From contig JAOSKV010000012.1 in assembly GCA_027493405.1 (NCBI GenBank), forward strand, positions 393,460-457,459: a stretch of 64,000 nucleotides of DNA. The letters are read 5' to 3'. Shown piece after piece: positions 29,072 through 37,602 of the stretch. The stretch is from FEB-22 sp003105195. GTDB taxonomy: Bacteria; Pseudomonadota; Alphaproteobacteria; Rhizobiales; Xanthobacteraceae. Made by a program: the position numbers and the translations under genes. Under the pieces are notes generated by a model. The model ran no database searches, was not told where the DNA came from, and saw nothing but the letters and a program-made list of their open reading frames with translations. Position 1 is the first letter of the stretch. Every line of letters starts with the position of its first letter.

Positions 29072-30078
29072 CGGCGGGCGACGCCGCGCTCGAGGAGGCG
29101 GCGCCGGTCCGCGCGCGGCGCGCGAGCCCCGTGGTGGCGGCCGCGCTCGCCGCCGCCGCGATCGTCCTCGGCGGCGTCTTCGCCGGGGCCGTCCAGTCGA
29201 CTCTGCTGATGACGCTGCTCACGCAGGCGATCATCACGGCGATTCTGGCGACCGGGGTCGGCTTCCTGATCCGCCAGAACGGCGTCGTCAGCTTCGGCCA
29301 CGCCGCCTTCTACGGCATGGCGTGCTACACGATCGCGCTCGCGATGCGCCACGGCGTGATGCCGATCGAGGCCGCGATCCTGCTCGCCCTGGTGCTGCCC
29401 ACCGCGCTCGCCTTCGCGCTCGGCCTGGTGATCGTGCGCATTCCCGGCGTCGCCTTCTCGATGCTCACTCTGGCGGTCGGCCAAGCGCTCTACGAGTTCG
29501 CGACCAAGGCCCGGCACGCCACCGGCGGCGACGACGGCCTCACCGTCAATCTGCCGGCGCGGGTCTTCGGCGTGTCGACCTCGCTGTTCCAGGACCCGCA
29601 TGCCATGTTCGTGGTCAGCTGGGCCGTCCTCGCGCTGGTCGTGCTCGCGCTCGCCGCGGTGGCGGCAAGCCCGTTCGGCCGGCTGACGGCGGCGATCCGC
29701 GAGAACGAGGAGCGCGCCCGCTTCATCGGCTATGCGACCGTCCTGCCGCGCGTGCTGGTGCTGACGCTCTCGGCCTTCGTGGTCGCGATCGCCGGCGTGC
29801 TGTTCACGCTCTACAACGCCTTCGTCTCGCCCGACGTGCTGCACTGGAGCCTCTCGGGCTCGGCCCTGATCATGGCGATCATCGGCGGACCGCGGCTGAT
29901 CTGGGGGCCGGCCTTCGGCGCCATCATCTTCTTCTTCGCCAAGGACATGGCGGGCGACGTGACGGAGCACTGGCAGGCGATCATCGGGGTGATCCTGATC
30001 GTGGTCATGCTGCTGCTGCCGGTGGGCCTCGGCGGCGCGCTGGCGCGGCTGTGGCGACGCGGGGCCGGCCATGGCTGA
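29068..30078 (+). CDS. livM: LivM-type ABC transporter permease
   Basis: Second permease of the same importer, 336 residues with about nine to ten hydrophobic segments. The NGVVSFGHAAFYGMACY motif and the RENEERARFIGYATV cytoplasmic loop are typical of LivM. GPRLIWGPAFGAIIFFF near the end is the coupling segment. The N-terminus is an acidic and then Arg-rich cytoplasmic tail (GDAALEEAAPVRARRASP). It overlaps livH by four bases and livG by eight, so production of the subunits is translationally coupled. Confidence 0.9.
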   Translation: MTAGDAALEEAAPVRARRASPVVAAALAAAAIVLGGVFAGAVQSTLLMTLLTQAIITAILATGVGFLIRQNGVVSFGHAAFYGMACYTIALAMRHGVMPIEAAILLALVLPTALAFALGLVIVRIPGVAFSMLTLAVGQALYEFATKARHATGGDDGLTVNLPARVFGVSTSLFQDPHAMFVVSWAVLALVVLALAAVAASPFGRLTAAIRENEERARFIGYATVLPRVLVLTLSAFVVAIAGVLFTLYNAFVSPDVLHWSLSGSALIMAIIGGPRLIWGPAFGAIIFFFAKDMAGDVTEHWQAIIGVILIVVMLLLPVGLGGALARLWRRGAGHG

Positions 30079-30781
30079 CGGCTTCGCCATCGAGGGCATC
30101 GACATCACGCGCTCCTTCGGTGGCTTCTTCGCACTGAAGGGGATCAGCATCGCGGTGCCGCCGGGCGAGATCCGCGGGCTGATCGGTCCGAACGGCGCCG
30201 GCAAGTCGACCCTGATCGACGTCCTCTCGGGCCGCGCGGACCGCTGGACCGGCACCGTGCGGATGTTCGGCGACGACATCGGCGCGCTTCCCGCGCACCA
30301 GCGCCGCCGCGCCGGCCTCGCGCGCTCCTTTCAGCGCACCAACGTCTTCGCCGATCTCACCGTCGTCGACCAGCTCGAGATCGCGGCGCGCGCCGCGGAG
30401 ACGCCGAATGTCGAGGAGATCATGGCCGAGCTGTCGCTCACCGCGCTGGCCGGCAAGCGCGCGGCCGACATCTCCTACGGCGATCAGCGGCGCCTCGATC
30501 TCGCGCTCGCGCTGATCGGGCGGCCGCGCATCCTCCTGCTCGACGAGCCGGCGGCCGGCCTCTCGATCGGGGAATCGCTCGAGCTCGCCCACAACCTCAA
30601 GGACCTGGTCGCGCGCTGGAAGGTCACCGTGCTGCTCGTCGAGCACGACATGGAGGTCGTGTTCTCGATCTGCGACCGCATCACCGTGCTGCATCTCGGC
30701 GAGCTCCTCGCCGAGGGCACCCCGGACGAGATCCGCGGCATCCCCGAGGTCGTCACCGCTTATCTCGGGAGCAGCGTATGA
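30071..30781 (+). CDS. livG: LivG-type ABC transporter ATPase
   Basis: ATP-binding subunit of 236 residues. Walker A is GPNGAGKST at residues 39-47. The Q-loop region RSFQRTNVF is as in LivG. The signature is SYGDQRRLDLALAL, a normal variant for this subfamily. Walker B is LLLDEPAAGLS and the switch His lies in VEHDMEVVF. LivG proteins usually have about 250 residues, so this is a compact copy with a shortened region before the signature. It lies between livM and livF with overlaps on both sides. Confidence 0.9.
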   Translation: MADGFAIEGIDITRSFGGFFALKGISIAVPPGEIRGLIGPNGAGKSTLIDVLSGRADRWTGTVRMFGDDIGALPAHQRRRAGLARSFQRTNVFADLTVVDQLEIAARAAETPNVEEIMAELSLTALAGKRAADISYGDQRRLDLALALIGRPRILLLDEPAAGLSIGESLELAHNLKDLVARWKVTVLLVEHDMEVVFSICDRITVLHLGELLAEGTPDEIRGIPEVVTAYLGSSV

Positions 30782-31476
30782 GCGAGTTGCTCGGCTTCAG
30801 CAACGTGGTCTCGGGCTACGGCGACGCGCGCATCCTGCACGACGTCGATCTCACCATCGGCGAGGGCGAGCGGGTCGCGATCCTCGGCCGCAACGGCGCC
30901 GGCAAGAGCACGATCGTCAACACCTTCCTGGGCGTGGCCCGCCGCACCGCCGGTGAGGTGCGTCTCCTCGGCAGGAGCCATCCGGCGCTGCGCTATTTCA
31001 CGGCCGCCCGCGTCGGGATCGCGGTGGTGCCGCAGGGGCGGCGGATCGTTCCCAACTTGACGGTGCGTGAAAACCTGGTGCTCGGCGCAGCCGCGGGGCG
31101 CGACCGGCCCTGGACCGTGGAGCGCGTGTTCGAGCTGTTCCCGATCCTGAGTGAGCGCGCCAATTCGCTCGGCACGGCGCTGTCCGGCGGCCAGCAGCAG
31201 ATGCTGGCGATCGGTCGGGCGCTGATGTCGAACCCCGTGCTGCTCGTCCTCGACGAGCCGAGCGAGGGGCTCGCGCCCGTGATCGTCGACGAGCTCGCGC
31301 TTGTGCTGCGCCGGCTCGCCGACACCGGTACCGCCCTGCTGCTGATCGAGCAGCATTTCGGCCTCGTCCATCGCGTGGCCGAGCGCTACTACGTGCTCGC
31401 GAAGGGAACGATCGTCGAGGACGGTCAGCTCGCGGGCATCTCGGCGGAAAGCCTCAAGAAGCATGTAGCGGTCTGA
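30778..31476 (+). CDS. livF: LivF-type ABC transporter ATPase
   Basis: Second ATPase of the importer, 232 residues. Walker A is GRNGAGKST, the signature is LSGGQQQMLAIGRAL, Walker B is LVLDEPSEGLAP and the switch His is in IEQHFGLVH. PQGRRIVPNLTVRENL is a hallmark of LivF. ATG 30778 overlaps the livG stop. It is followed after 31 bases by the substrate-binding protein gene, which has its own AGGAAG ribosome site. Confidence 0.9.
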   Translation: MSELLGFSNVVSGYGDARILHDVDLTIGEGERVAILGRNGAGKSTIVNTFLGVARRTAGEVRLLGRSHPALRYFTAARVGIAVVPQGRRIVPNLTVRENLVLGAAAGRDRPWTVERVFELFPILSERANSLGTALSGGQQQMLAIGRALMSNPVLLVLDEPSEGLAPVIVDELALVLRRLADTGTALLLIEQHFGLVHRVAERYYVLAKGTIVEDGQLAGISAESLKKHVAV

Positions 31477-31507
31477 ATCAGCCCCCACCGAGAAAGGAAG
31501 AGAGACC

Positions 31508-32701
31508 ATGAGAACATCGATTTGGCTGGCCTGTGCCGTGGTTGGTGCGGGCGCCGTCGCCTCCGGGCCGGCGGTATCGCAGGAGGCGCTCAAGATCGGC
31601 GTGCCGACGGCGCTCACCGGCACCTATGCGGGCCTCGGCAACGAGGCGGTCCGCGCCGTGGAGTTCGCGGCCGAGCAGGTCAATGCGAAGGGCGGCGTCG
31701 CCGGCCGCAAGGTCGAGATCAAGACGCTCGACTCCGAAGCCAAGCCCGAGGTCGCGCGCAAGCAGGCCGAGAAGCTCGCGCTCGAAGGCTACAAGATCCT
31801 CACCGGAACCATCGCGTCCGGCGAGGGGCTCGCGATGGCGCCGATGCTCGCGCGCTGGGACGCGATCTACGTCTCGACCATCAACAAGAGCGACAAGCTC
31901 ACCGGCGAATCCTGCGGCCCGCGCGTGTTCCGCGTGAACAAGCAGGACGCCCAGGACGCCGCCGTCGTGAAGCCGTGGCTGGCCAAGCGCAAGGAGGGCA
32001 AGTGGGCGATCATGGCGGCCGACATCGCCTGGGGCCGCGACTCCGGACGCAGCTTCGTGGAGGCCGCCAAGGCCGGCAAGAAGCAGATCGTGGCCGAGCT
32101 CTACTCGCCGTTCGGCACCAACGACTTCGCGCCGTTCATCCAGGAGATCAAGTCGTCCGGCGCCGAAGGCCTCTGGGTCGCGCTCGCCGGCCGCGACGCG
32201 ATCAACTTCGCGACCCAGGCGAAGGAGTTCGGCATCCTCGACAAGATCTTCGTCGCGGGCGTCAGCTTCGTCACCGACAACACGGTGAAGGCGCTCGGCC
32301 CGATCTCGAAGGGCGTCTGGGGCATCATCAACTACAGCTCCACCCTGGACACCCCGGCGAACAAGGCCTTCGTCGAGGCCTGGAAGAAGAAGTACAACGG
32401 CGACGAGCCGACCAACTTCGAGGGCGAGACCTACATGGGCATGCAGGTGATCTTCCAGGCGGTGGAGCGCGCCAAGAGCGTGAAGCCGATGAACGTCGCC
32501 AAGGCGATGCACGGCGGCACCTTCGACACGATCCTGGGCAAGCTCAAGATCCGCGCCGAGGACCATCAGATCGTGGCGCCGAACTTCTTCGGCTACATCG
32601 GCGAGCGCGACGGCAAGCTGCGGCCGATCATCACCGAGACGATCTCGGCCGAGACGGCGACGCCGGCGCCGACCGGAACTTGCAAGATGGCGGCCTTCTG
32701 A
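31508..32701 (+). CDS. Periplasmic substrate-binding protein of the liv-type importer
   Basis: Type I periplasmic binding protein of 397 residues (LivK/HAAT family). The signal peptide is about residues 1-24 (IWLACAVVGAGAVASGPAVSQ). Mature motifs are KIGVPTALTGTYAGLGNEAVRAVEFA, the GTIASGEGLAMAPM loop and FEGETYMGMQVIFQA. Binding-site residues cannot be read well enough to name the ligand. The gene is last in the liv cluster and is followed by two strong hairpins. It probably captures the acid that the adjacent CoA ligases activate (inference from context). Confidence 0.9.
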   Translation: MRTSIWLACAVVGAGAVASGPAVSQEALKIGVPTALTGTYAGLGNEAVRAVEFAAEQVNAKGGVAGRKVEIKTLDSEAKPEVARKQAEKLALEGYKILTGTIASGEGLAMAPMLARWDAIYVSTINKSDKLTGESCGPRVFRVNKQDAQDAAVVKPWLAKRKEGKWAIMAADIAWGRDSGRSFVEAAKAGKKQIVAELYSPFGTNDFAPFIQEIKSSGAEGLWVALAGRDAINFATQAKEFGILDKIFVAGVSFVTDNTVKALGPISKGVWGIINYSSTLDTPANKAFVEAWKKKYNGDEPTNFEGETYMGMQVIFQAVERAKSVKPMNVAKAMHGGTFDTILGKLKIRAEDHQIVAPNFFGYIGERDGKLRPIITETISAETATPAPTGTCKMAAF

Positions 32702-32716
32702 CGCCGCGACCGCGGC

Positions 32717-32791
32717 GGCCATTCCCTCTCGGGAATGGCCGTAGTTCCTTTCGGCTCACGGCTTTGCGGCGAAGCGGTCTCCGCTTCGCCG
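32717..32791. terminator. Two strong hairpins between convergent operons
   Basis: The first hairpin is GGCCATTCCC-TCTC-GGGAATGGCC (32717-32740), with a perfect 10-bp stem. The second, 32767-32791, has an 11-bp perfect stem of CGGCGAAGCGG with loop TCT. They separate the end of the binding-protein gene (plus strand) from the end of the crotonase gene (minus strand, 32813). Neither has a long T-run, but GTAGTTCCTTT follows the first. They probably act as a bidirectional terminator. Confidence 0.65.
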
Positions 32792-32812
32792 GAAGCCGCC
32801 TCAGTTCCCGCC

Positions 32813-33682
32813 TCAGTTCCCCTGGAACACCGGCTTCTGCTTGGCGACGAAGGCCTCGTAGGCGCGCTCGTAGTCCTTGGTCTGCATGCAGATCGCCTGC
32901 GCCTGCGCCTCGGCCTCGATCGCGTCGTCGATGCCCATGCTCCATTCCTGGTGGATGCAGGTCTTGGTCATGGCGTGCGCGAAGGTGGGGCCGTCGGCGA
33001 GCGACTTCGCCATCGCTTGCGCGTCCGCGAGCACGCTCTCCGGCTCGCTGATCCTGTTGTAGAAGCCCCAGCGCTCCGCCTCGGCGCCGTCCATGGCGCG
33101 GCCCGTGTAGAGCAGCTCCGCGGCGCGGCCCGAGCCGATGATGCGGGGGAGCATGTTGCACGCCCCCATGTCGGCGCCGGCGAGCCCGACGCGCACGAAC
33201 AGGAACGCGACCTTGCTGCGCGCCGTGCCGTAGCGCAGGTCCGACGCCATCGCGAGGATCGCGCCGGCCCCGGCGCAGACGCCGTCGATGGCGGCGACGA
33301 TCGGCTGCGGGCAGGTGCGCATCGCCTTGACGAGATCGCCGGTCATGCGCGTGAATCCCAGCAGGCCCGCCATGTCCCCCTTGCGCTGCATCTCGACCAG
33401 CGGCCCGATGATCTCGTGCACGTCGCCGCCGGAGCAGAAATTGCCGCCTGCGCCCGTGATCACCACGGTCTTGATGTCGTCCGCATAGACGAGGTCGCGG
33501 AACGTGTCGCGCAGCTCGGCATAGGATTCCAGCGTGAGCGGGTTCTTCCGCTCGGGCCGGTTGAGCGTGACGGTTGCGACCTTGCCGTCGCGCTGCCAGC
33601 CGAAATGCTTCGGCTTCAGGTCGGAGAAGTCGACGCGCGTCGGGTGGAAGCGCTGGGCGGTACTGGTCATGGCTTCATCCAT
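32813..33682 (-). CDS. Enoyl-CoA hydratase/isomerase family protein
   Basis: Crotonase-fold protein of 289 residues. The two oxyanion loops are NFCSGGDVHEI and IDGVCAGAGAILAMASDLR. The N-terminal strand VATVTLNRPERKNPLTLES is typical. In the active-site region SKVAFLFVRVGLAGADMGA, one catalytic Glu of hydratases is missing, while the RAAELLYTG Glu is kept. This pattern occurs in isomerases and some cyclic-substrate crotonases. The start is taken at 33682; ATG 33670 is an alternative. It is downstream of a truncated SDR on the same strand, in a five-gene operon running from 37453 to 32813. Confidence 0.86.
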   Translation of the reverse strand: MDEAMTSTAQRFHPTRVDFSDLKPKHFGWQRDGKVATVTLNRPERKNPLTLESYAELRDTFRDLVYADDIKTVVITGAGGNFCSGGDVHEIIGPLVEMQRKGDMAGLLGFTRMTGDLVKAMRTCPQPIVAAIDGVCAGAGAILAMASDLRYGTARSKVAFLFVRVGLAGADMGACNMLPRIIGSGRAAELLYTGRAMDGAEAERWGFYNRISEPESVLADAQAMAKSLADGPTFAHAMTKTCIHQEWSMGIDDAIEAEAQAQAICMQTKDYERAYEAFVAKQKPVFQGN

Positions 33683-33717
33683 CTGTTGCGGTTCGAGGTG
33701 AGGATGGCGGGTGATCG

Positions 33718-34345
33718 TCAGCCGGCGAAGGTGAGGCCGCCGCTGACGCTGAGCACCTGGCCCGTGATGTAGCTCGATTTCTCTCCCGCGAGAAAGACGA
33801 TCGCGTCGGCGATCTCCTGCGGCTTGCCGAGGCGGCGGAAGGCGATCGCCTTGATGAAGGCGTCCTTGAGCTTCTCGGAGCGCGTGTCGAGCAGCGGCGT
33901 GTCGGTCGGTCCCGGGCACACGCAGTTGACGTTGATCGTGTGGCGCGCGACCTCGCGGGCGAGCGACTTGGTGAACGCGATCAGCCCGCCCTTGGCGGCC
34001 GCATAGGCGGTCTCGCCGGTCGATCCGACCCGCCCGGCGTCGCTCGCGACGTTGACGATCTTGCCGTGCCTGGCCGCGATCATCGGCGGAAGCAGCGCCT
34101 GCGTGAGGTGCAGCGCGCCCGTCAGGTTGCCGGCGATCGCCTTGTCGATGTAATCGGGCGGCGTCTCCGCGAACAGGTGGAAGGCGCTGAAGCCGGCGGC
34201 GTTCACCAGGATGTCGACCCGCGCGTGACGTTGCAGCACGTCGGCCGCGCAGGCGCGCACCGAGCCGCTGTCGGTGAGGTCGATCGGCGCGAACGCGACC
34301 GAGAGCCCGCTCCGGCCCGCCTCCTCGGCGAGCGCCGTGCCCTTC
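33718..34345 (-). pseudogene. Short-chain dehydrogenase/reductase, N-terminus lost in a G/C tract
   Basis: The C-terminal 208 residues of a classical SDR. They begin at KGTALAEEAGRSGLSVAF, with VNAAGFSAF in place of NNAG, VASDAGRVGSTGETAYAAAKGG with Tyr and Lys intact, and the usual end TGQVLSVSGG. The cofactor-binding N-terminus (about 38 residues) should lie at 34346-34464, where the sequence is only G and C runs. The tract length is close to the missing coding length, so the gene is probably intact in the cell and corrupted in the data. It belongs with the crotonases on either side. Confidence 0.75.
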
Positions 34346-34347
34346 GC

Positions 34348-34464
34348 CCGGGGGGGGCCCGGGGGGACCCCCGCGCGGCCGGCCGGGCGCGGGGCTCCAG
34401 GGGGGGGCCGCCCCCCCGCTGGGGGCCCCCCCCCCCCCCGGGGGCGGCCGGCCGGCCCCCCCCC
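34348..34464. other. G/C homopolymer tract replacing coding sequence (tract 1)
   Basis: About 117 bases made almost only of runs of G and C (for example g7 c3 g6, then c7 and a C12 run). They stand exactly where the end of a crotonase gene and the first 38 codons of an SDR should be. No normal gene composition, repeat unit or codon structure is visible. It is best read as corrupted base calls over a hard-to-sequence segment. Confidence 0.7.
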
Positions 34465-35252
34465 TTGCTTTCCCTCCCATTCTTCAGGGTTTTGGGGCGC
34501 GCGCCGGCCAGGAAGGCGGCGATGCGCTCGCGGGTCTCGGCATCGACGTGCAGGCTGCGCGTCGCTTCCAGCTCGACCGTGAAGCCGCCGCGTCCCGGCT
34601 CCGCGGCCGCGACGACGCAGCGCTTGGCCTCGGCGAGCGCCGCACGCGGCAGGCCGGCGACCTGGCGCGCGATCGCGGCGGCGCGCTCGGCGAGCTCGCC
34701 CCGCGGGCAGGACCACTGCACGAGCCCGAGGCGCTCCGCGGTGGCGCCGTCCACGGCCTCCGCGCCGAGGATCAGGCGCCGCGCGAGGCCCGGGCCGACG
34801 AGGCGCGTCAGGCGCTGGGTCCCGCCGGCGCCCGGAATGAGGCCGAGTTTCACCTCGGGCAGCCCGACCTTGGCCTCGGCGGCCGCCACCCGCAGGTCGC
34901 AGCTGAGCGCGAGCTCGAAGCCGCCGCCGAGCGCCGCCCCGCCGATCTCCGCCAGCGTCACCTGCGGCAGCGCCTCGATGCGGGCATAGAGCCGCTGGAT
35001 CGTCGCGACATAGGCGTAGGTGCGGTCCTGGCCGTCGACGGCATCGAACCGCGCGCGCATCTCCTTGAGGTCCGCCCCGGCGCAGAACGCCTTCTGGTCC
35101 GAGCGCAGGTGCAGCACCTTCCAGTCGCTGCGCCCCGCGAGGCCGTCGATCTCGCGCGAAAGGCCCGTGAGCCAGGCCTCGCTCAGCGCGTTGACGGGCG
35201 GCGAGCTCATGGTGAGGACGGCAACCTGGTCGGCGACGGTCGTTTGGAACAT
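34465..35252 (-). CDS. Enoyl-CoA hydratase/isomerase family protein, 3' end lost in a G/C tract
   Basis: Crotonase-fold protein with about 253 normal residues before the sequence dissolves into a G/C tract. The N-terminus MFQTTVADQVAVLTMSSPPV has the bulk-hydrophobic strand of the fold. The oxyanion loops are AFCAGADLKEM and GGAALGGGFELALSCDLR. One catalytic Glu is kept (KVGLPEVKLGLIPGAGG) while the second is replaced (GLARRLILG). That is the pattern of many isomerases and of the hydratase part of multifunctional enzymes. The fold is complete up to ERIAAFLAGAR, so only a few terminal residues and the stop are missing. It starts 21 bases after the quinone-oxidoreductase stop. Confidence 0.8.
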
Positions 35253-35272
35253 GGGCTGGGCTTCCCGGGTGG

Positions 35273-36313
35273 TCACACGGTTGGGTCGTCGGGGTCGAAG
35301 GGTCGCAGCCGGCCCGCATAGCGGCCGGTGAGCAGCACCAGCTTGCCGAGCGCCTTGCGGTCGGCGAGGCGCCGCAGCGCCGCGCCGGCGTGCTCGAGGC
35401 GCAGCGCGCCCGTCACCTGGGAGGCGAGGCGCCCCTGCTGCCAGAGCGCGAAGATCTCGGCCTGCGCCTGCTGCACCAGCTCGGGCCTGCGGTCGCGATA
35501 GTCGCTCCAGTGCAGGCCGGTCGCCGCGATGTTCTTGATCAGGAGGTAGTTCGCCCGCAGCGTCGCGGGCGCGCCGGCCGCGAAGCCGACGACGACGATG
35601 CGCCCGCACCAGGCGAGCGTGCGCAGGCAGGCCTCGAACACCGCCCCGCCGAGATTCTCCACCACCACGTCGGCGCCCGCACCGCCCGTGAGCTCGACGA
35701 CCGTCTCCTTCAGCGACGCCAGCCGCTCGGGGGCATCGAGCAGGATCACCGCGTCGGCGCCGTGCTCGCGCGCGAATGGCGCCTTCCCGGGCGTCGAGCA
35801 GGCGGCGATCACCCGCGCGCCGCAGGCCTTCGCCAGTGCCACGGTGGCGGCGCCGACGCCGCCGGTCGCGCCCGTCACCAGCACGGTCTCGCCGGGCTGC
35901 ATCGCGCCGCGGGCGAAGAGCGCGAAATGCGCGGTCTGGAAGGTGAGGCCGAGGCCGATCGCGTCGCCGAGGTCGAGCCCGTCGGGCACGCGGTGGACCA
36001 GGGCCTCGGCGACCGTGATCTCGTCCACATAGCCGCCGTTCTCGACCAGCGCGAGCACCCGGTCGCCGGGCGCGACGCGGGTGACGCCGGGGCCCGCGGC
36101 CGTGACCACGCCGGTCACCTCCTTGCCGGGGCTGAAGGGGAGGGGGGCGAGGATCTGGTAGGTCCCGCGCACCACCAGGAGGTCGGGGAAGTTCACCCCG
36201 GCCGCATGCACCGCGATCGTGACCTCGTTCGCGCCCGGCGCCGGCACCGCGACCTCGGCGAGGACGAGGTCCTCGGGCTCGCCGTGTCGGACGATGCGGA
36301 CCGCGCGCGCCAT
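35273..36313 (-). CDS. Quinone oxidoreductase-like MDR dehydrogenase/reductase
   Basis: Zinc-free medium-chain dehydrogenase/reductase of 346 residues, of the NADPH:quinone oxidoreductase or enoyl-reductase type. It has the N-terminal GroES-like domain (HAAGVNFPDLLVVRGTYQ) and the NADPH loop VTGATGGVGAATVALAKACGA. Catalytic and structural zinc Cys are absent. Members close to this sequence act on acryloyl- or enoyl-CoA or quinones. In this operon (acyl-CoA dehydrogenase upstream, crotonases downstream) an enoyl-CoA reductase role is as likely as quinone reduction. The start lies seven bases after the acyl-CoA dehydrogenase stop. Confidence 0.86.
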   Translation of the reverse strand: MARAVRIVRHGEPEDLVLAEVAVPAPGANEVTIAVHAAGVNFPDLLVVRGTYQILAPLPFSPGKEVTGVVTAAGPGVTRVAPGDRVLALVENGGYVDEITVAEALVHRVPDGLDLGDAIGLGLTFQTAHFALFARGAMQPGETVLVTGATGGVGAATVALAKACGARVIAACSTPGKAPFAREHGADAVILLDAPERLASLKETVVELTGGAGADVVVENLGGAVFEACLRTLAWCGRIVVVGFAAGAPATLRANYLLIKNIAATGLHWSDYRDRRPELVQQAQAEIFALWQQGRLASQVTGALRLEHAGAALRRLADRKALGKLVLLTGRYAGRLRPFDPDDPTV

Positions 36314-36320
36314 GGGCGCC

Positions 36321-37453
36321 TCAACGCGCGAGCGCGCGGCTGATCACCAGCCGCTGGATGTCGTTGCTGCCCTCGTAGATCTTGGCGCCGCGCACGGCGC
36401 GGAAGATCCGCTCGACCCCGTAGTCCTCCATGTAGCCGTTGCCGCCCAGCGTCTGGATCGCATCGGAGCAGACGCGCTCGGCCATCTCGGTCGCGAACAG
36501 CTTGGCCATCGAGGCCTCGACCAGGCAGGGGCGGCCCGCGCTGCGCAATGCCGCCGCGTGCAGCACGAGCTGGCGCGACGCCTCGATCCGCGTCGCCATC
36601 TCGGCGAGCCGGAAGGCGACCGCCTGGTGCTGGATGATCGGCTTGCCGAAGCTCTGCCGCTCGTGCGCATAGGCGAGGGCGAGCTCGTGGGCGGCGCGCG
36701 CCATGCCGACCGACTGCGCCGCGATGCCGATGCGTCCGCCCTCCAGGTTGGCGAGTGCGATGCGGTAGCCCTGGCCTTCGTCGCCGAGCCGGTTCTCGGC
36801 CGGCAATTCGAGGTCTTCCAGGTGGATCTCGCAGGTGTCGGAGGCGTTCTGCCCCATCTTCCGCTCGACCCGGCCCACGCGGTAGCCGGGCGTGCGGGTC
36901 TCGACGATGAAGCCGCTGATCCCGCGCTTGCCGGCGCCCGGATCGGTGACCGCGAACACCAGCGCGACGTCGGCATTCTTGCCCGTGGTGATGAACTGCT
37001 TGGTGCCGTTGAGCACGTAGTGGTCGCCGCGCCGCTCCGCCCGGGTCTTCAGCGCGGCGGCGTCCGAGCCGCCCTGCGGCTCGGTCAGGCAAAAGGCGCA
37101 GAGCTGCTCCCCGCTCGCGAGCGGCCGCAGGTAGCGCTCCTTCTGTGCCGGGGTGCCGTATTCCAGGATCGGCATGCAGCCGACCGAGTTGTGGCCGCTC
37201 ATCACGGTCGAGACCGCCCCGTCGCCCGCCGCGATCTCCTCGAGCGCCAGCGCATAGGCGACGTAGTCGGTGCCGGCGCCGCCCCATTCGGGCGGGACCG
37301 TCATGCCCATGAAGCCGAGCCGGCCCATGGCGCGGAACGCCTCGCGCGGGAAGGTGGCGGTGCGCTCCCATTCGGCCGCATGGGGGCGAGATGGGCCCGG
37401 GCGAAATCCCGGGCCGTGGCGCGGATCAGTTCTTGTTCTTCGGTCAGGATCAT
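36321..37453 (-). pseudogene. Acyl-CoA dehydrogenase, one-base deletion near the start
   Basis: Flavin acyl-CoA dehydrogenase, about 377 residues when repaired. ATG 37453 gives MILTEEQELIRATARDFAR, the normal N-terminus. The frame then breaks in a run of five G at 37382-37386. Six G would restore APHAAEWERTATFPREAFRAMG and the rest. Family motifs are complete: CAFCLTEPQGGSDAAALKT, FITTGKNADVALVFAVT, the catalytic-base region YMEDYGVERIFRA and the end IYEGSNDIQRLVISRALAR. It forms the first double bond in beta-oxidation of an acyl-CoA. It is the first gene of the minus-strand operon and divergent from the CoA ligase at 37603. Confidence 0.85.
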
Positions 37454-37464
37454 GGATAATGCCG

Positions 37465-37495
37465 GATTGAATGACCAGTCAATCAGTCGCATAAT
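37465..37495 (+). promoter_or_regulatory. CoA-ligase promoter overlapped by the shared palindromic operator
   Basis: TTGAAT (37467-37472) and CATAAT (37490-37495), 17 bases apart, form a good plus-strand promoter. The -35 is covered by GATTGA-ATGACCAG-TCAATC (37465-37484), with the same arms and the same 8-base spacing as the site before livH. It lies between the divergent acyl-CoA dehydrogenase (37453) and CoA ligase (37603). A TetR-type regulator 1.9 kb downstream is the best candidate binder. Confidence 0.65.
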
Positions 37496-37602
37496 CGGCC
37501 GGTTTGCGCAAGGCTGTCGCGCGGTCCCGCCGGGCGGGCGGCCGGGCCGCGCGGATGCCGGGGACGGGACGGGCGGAAAGGCCCGCAGGCGAAGGAGTGG
37601 AC

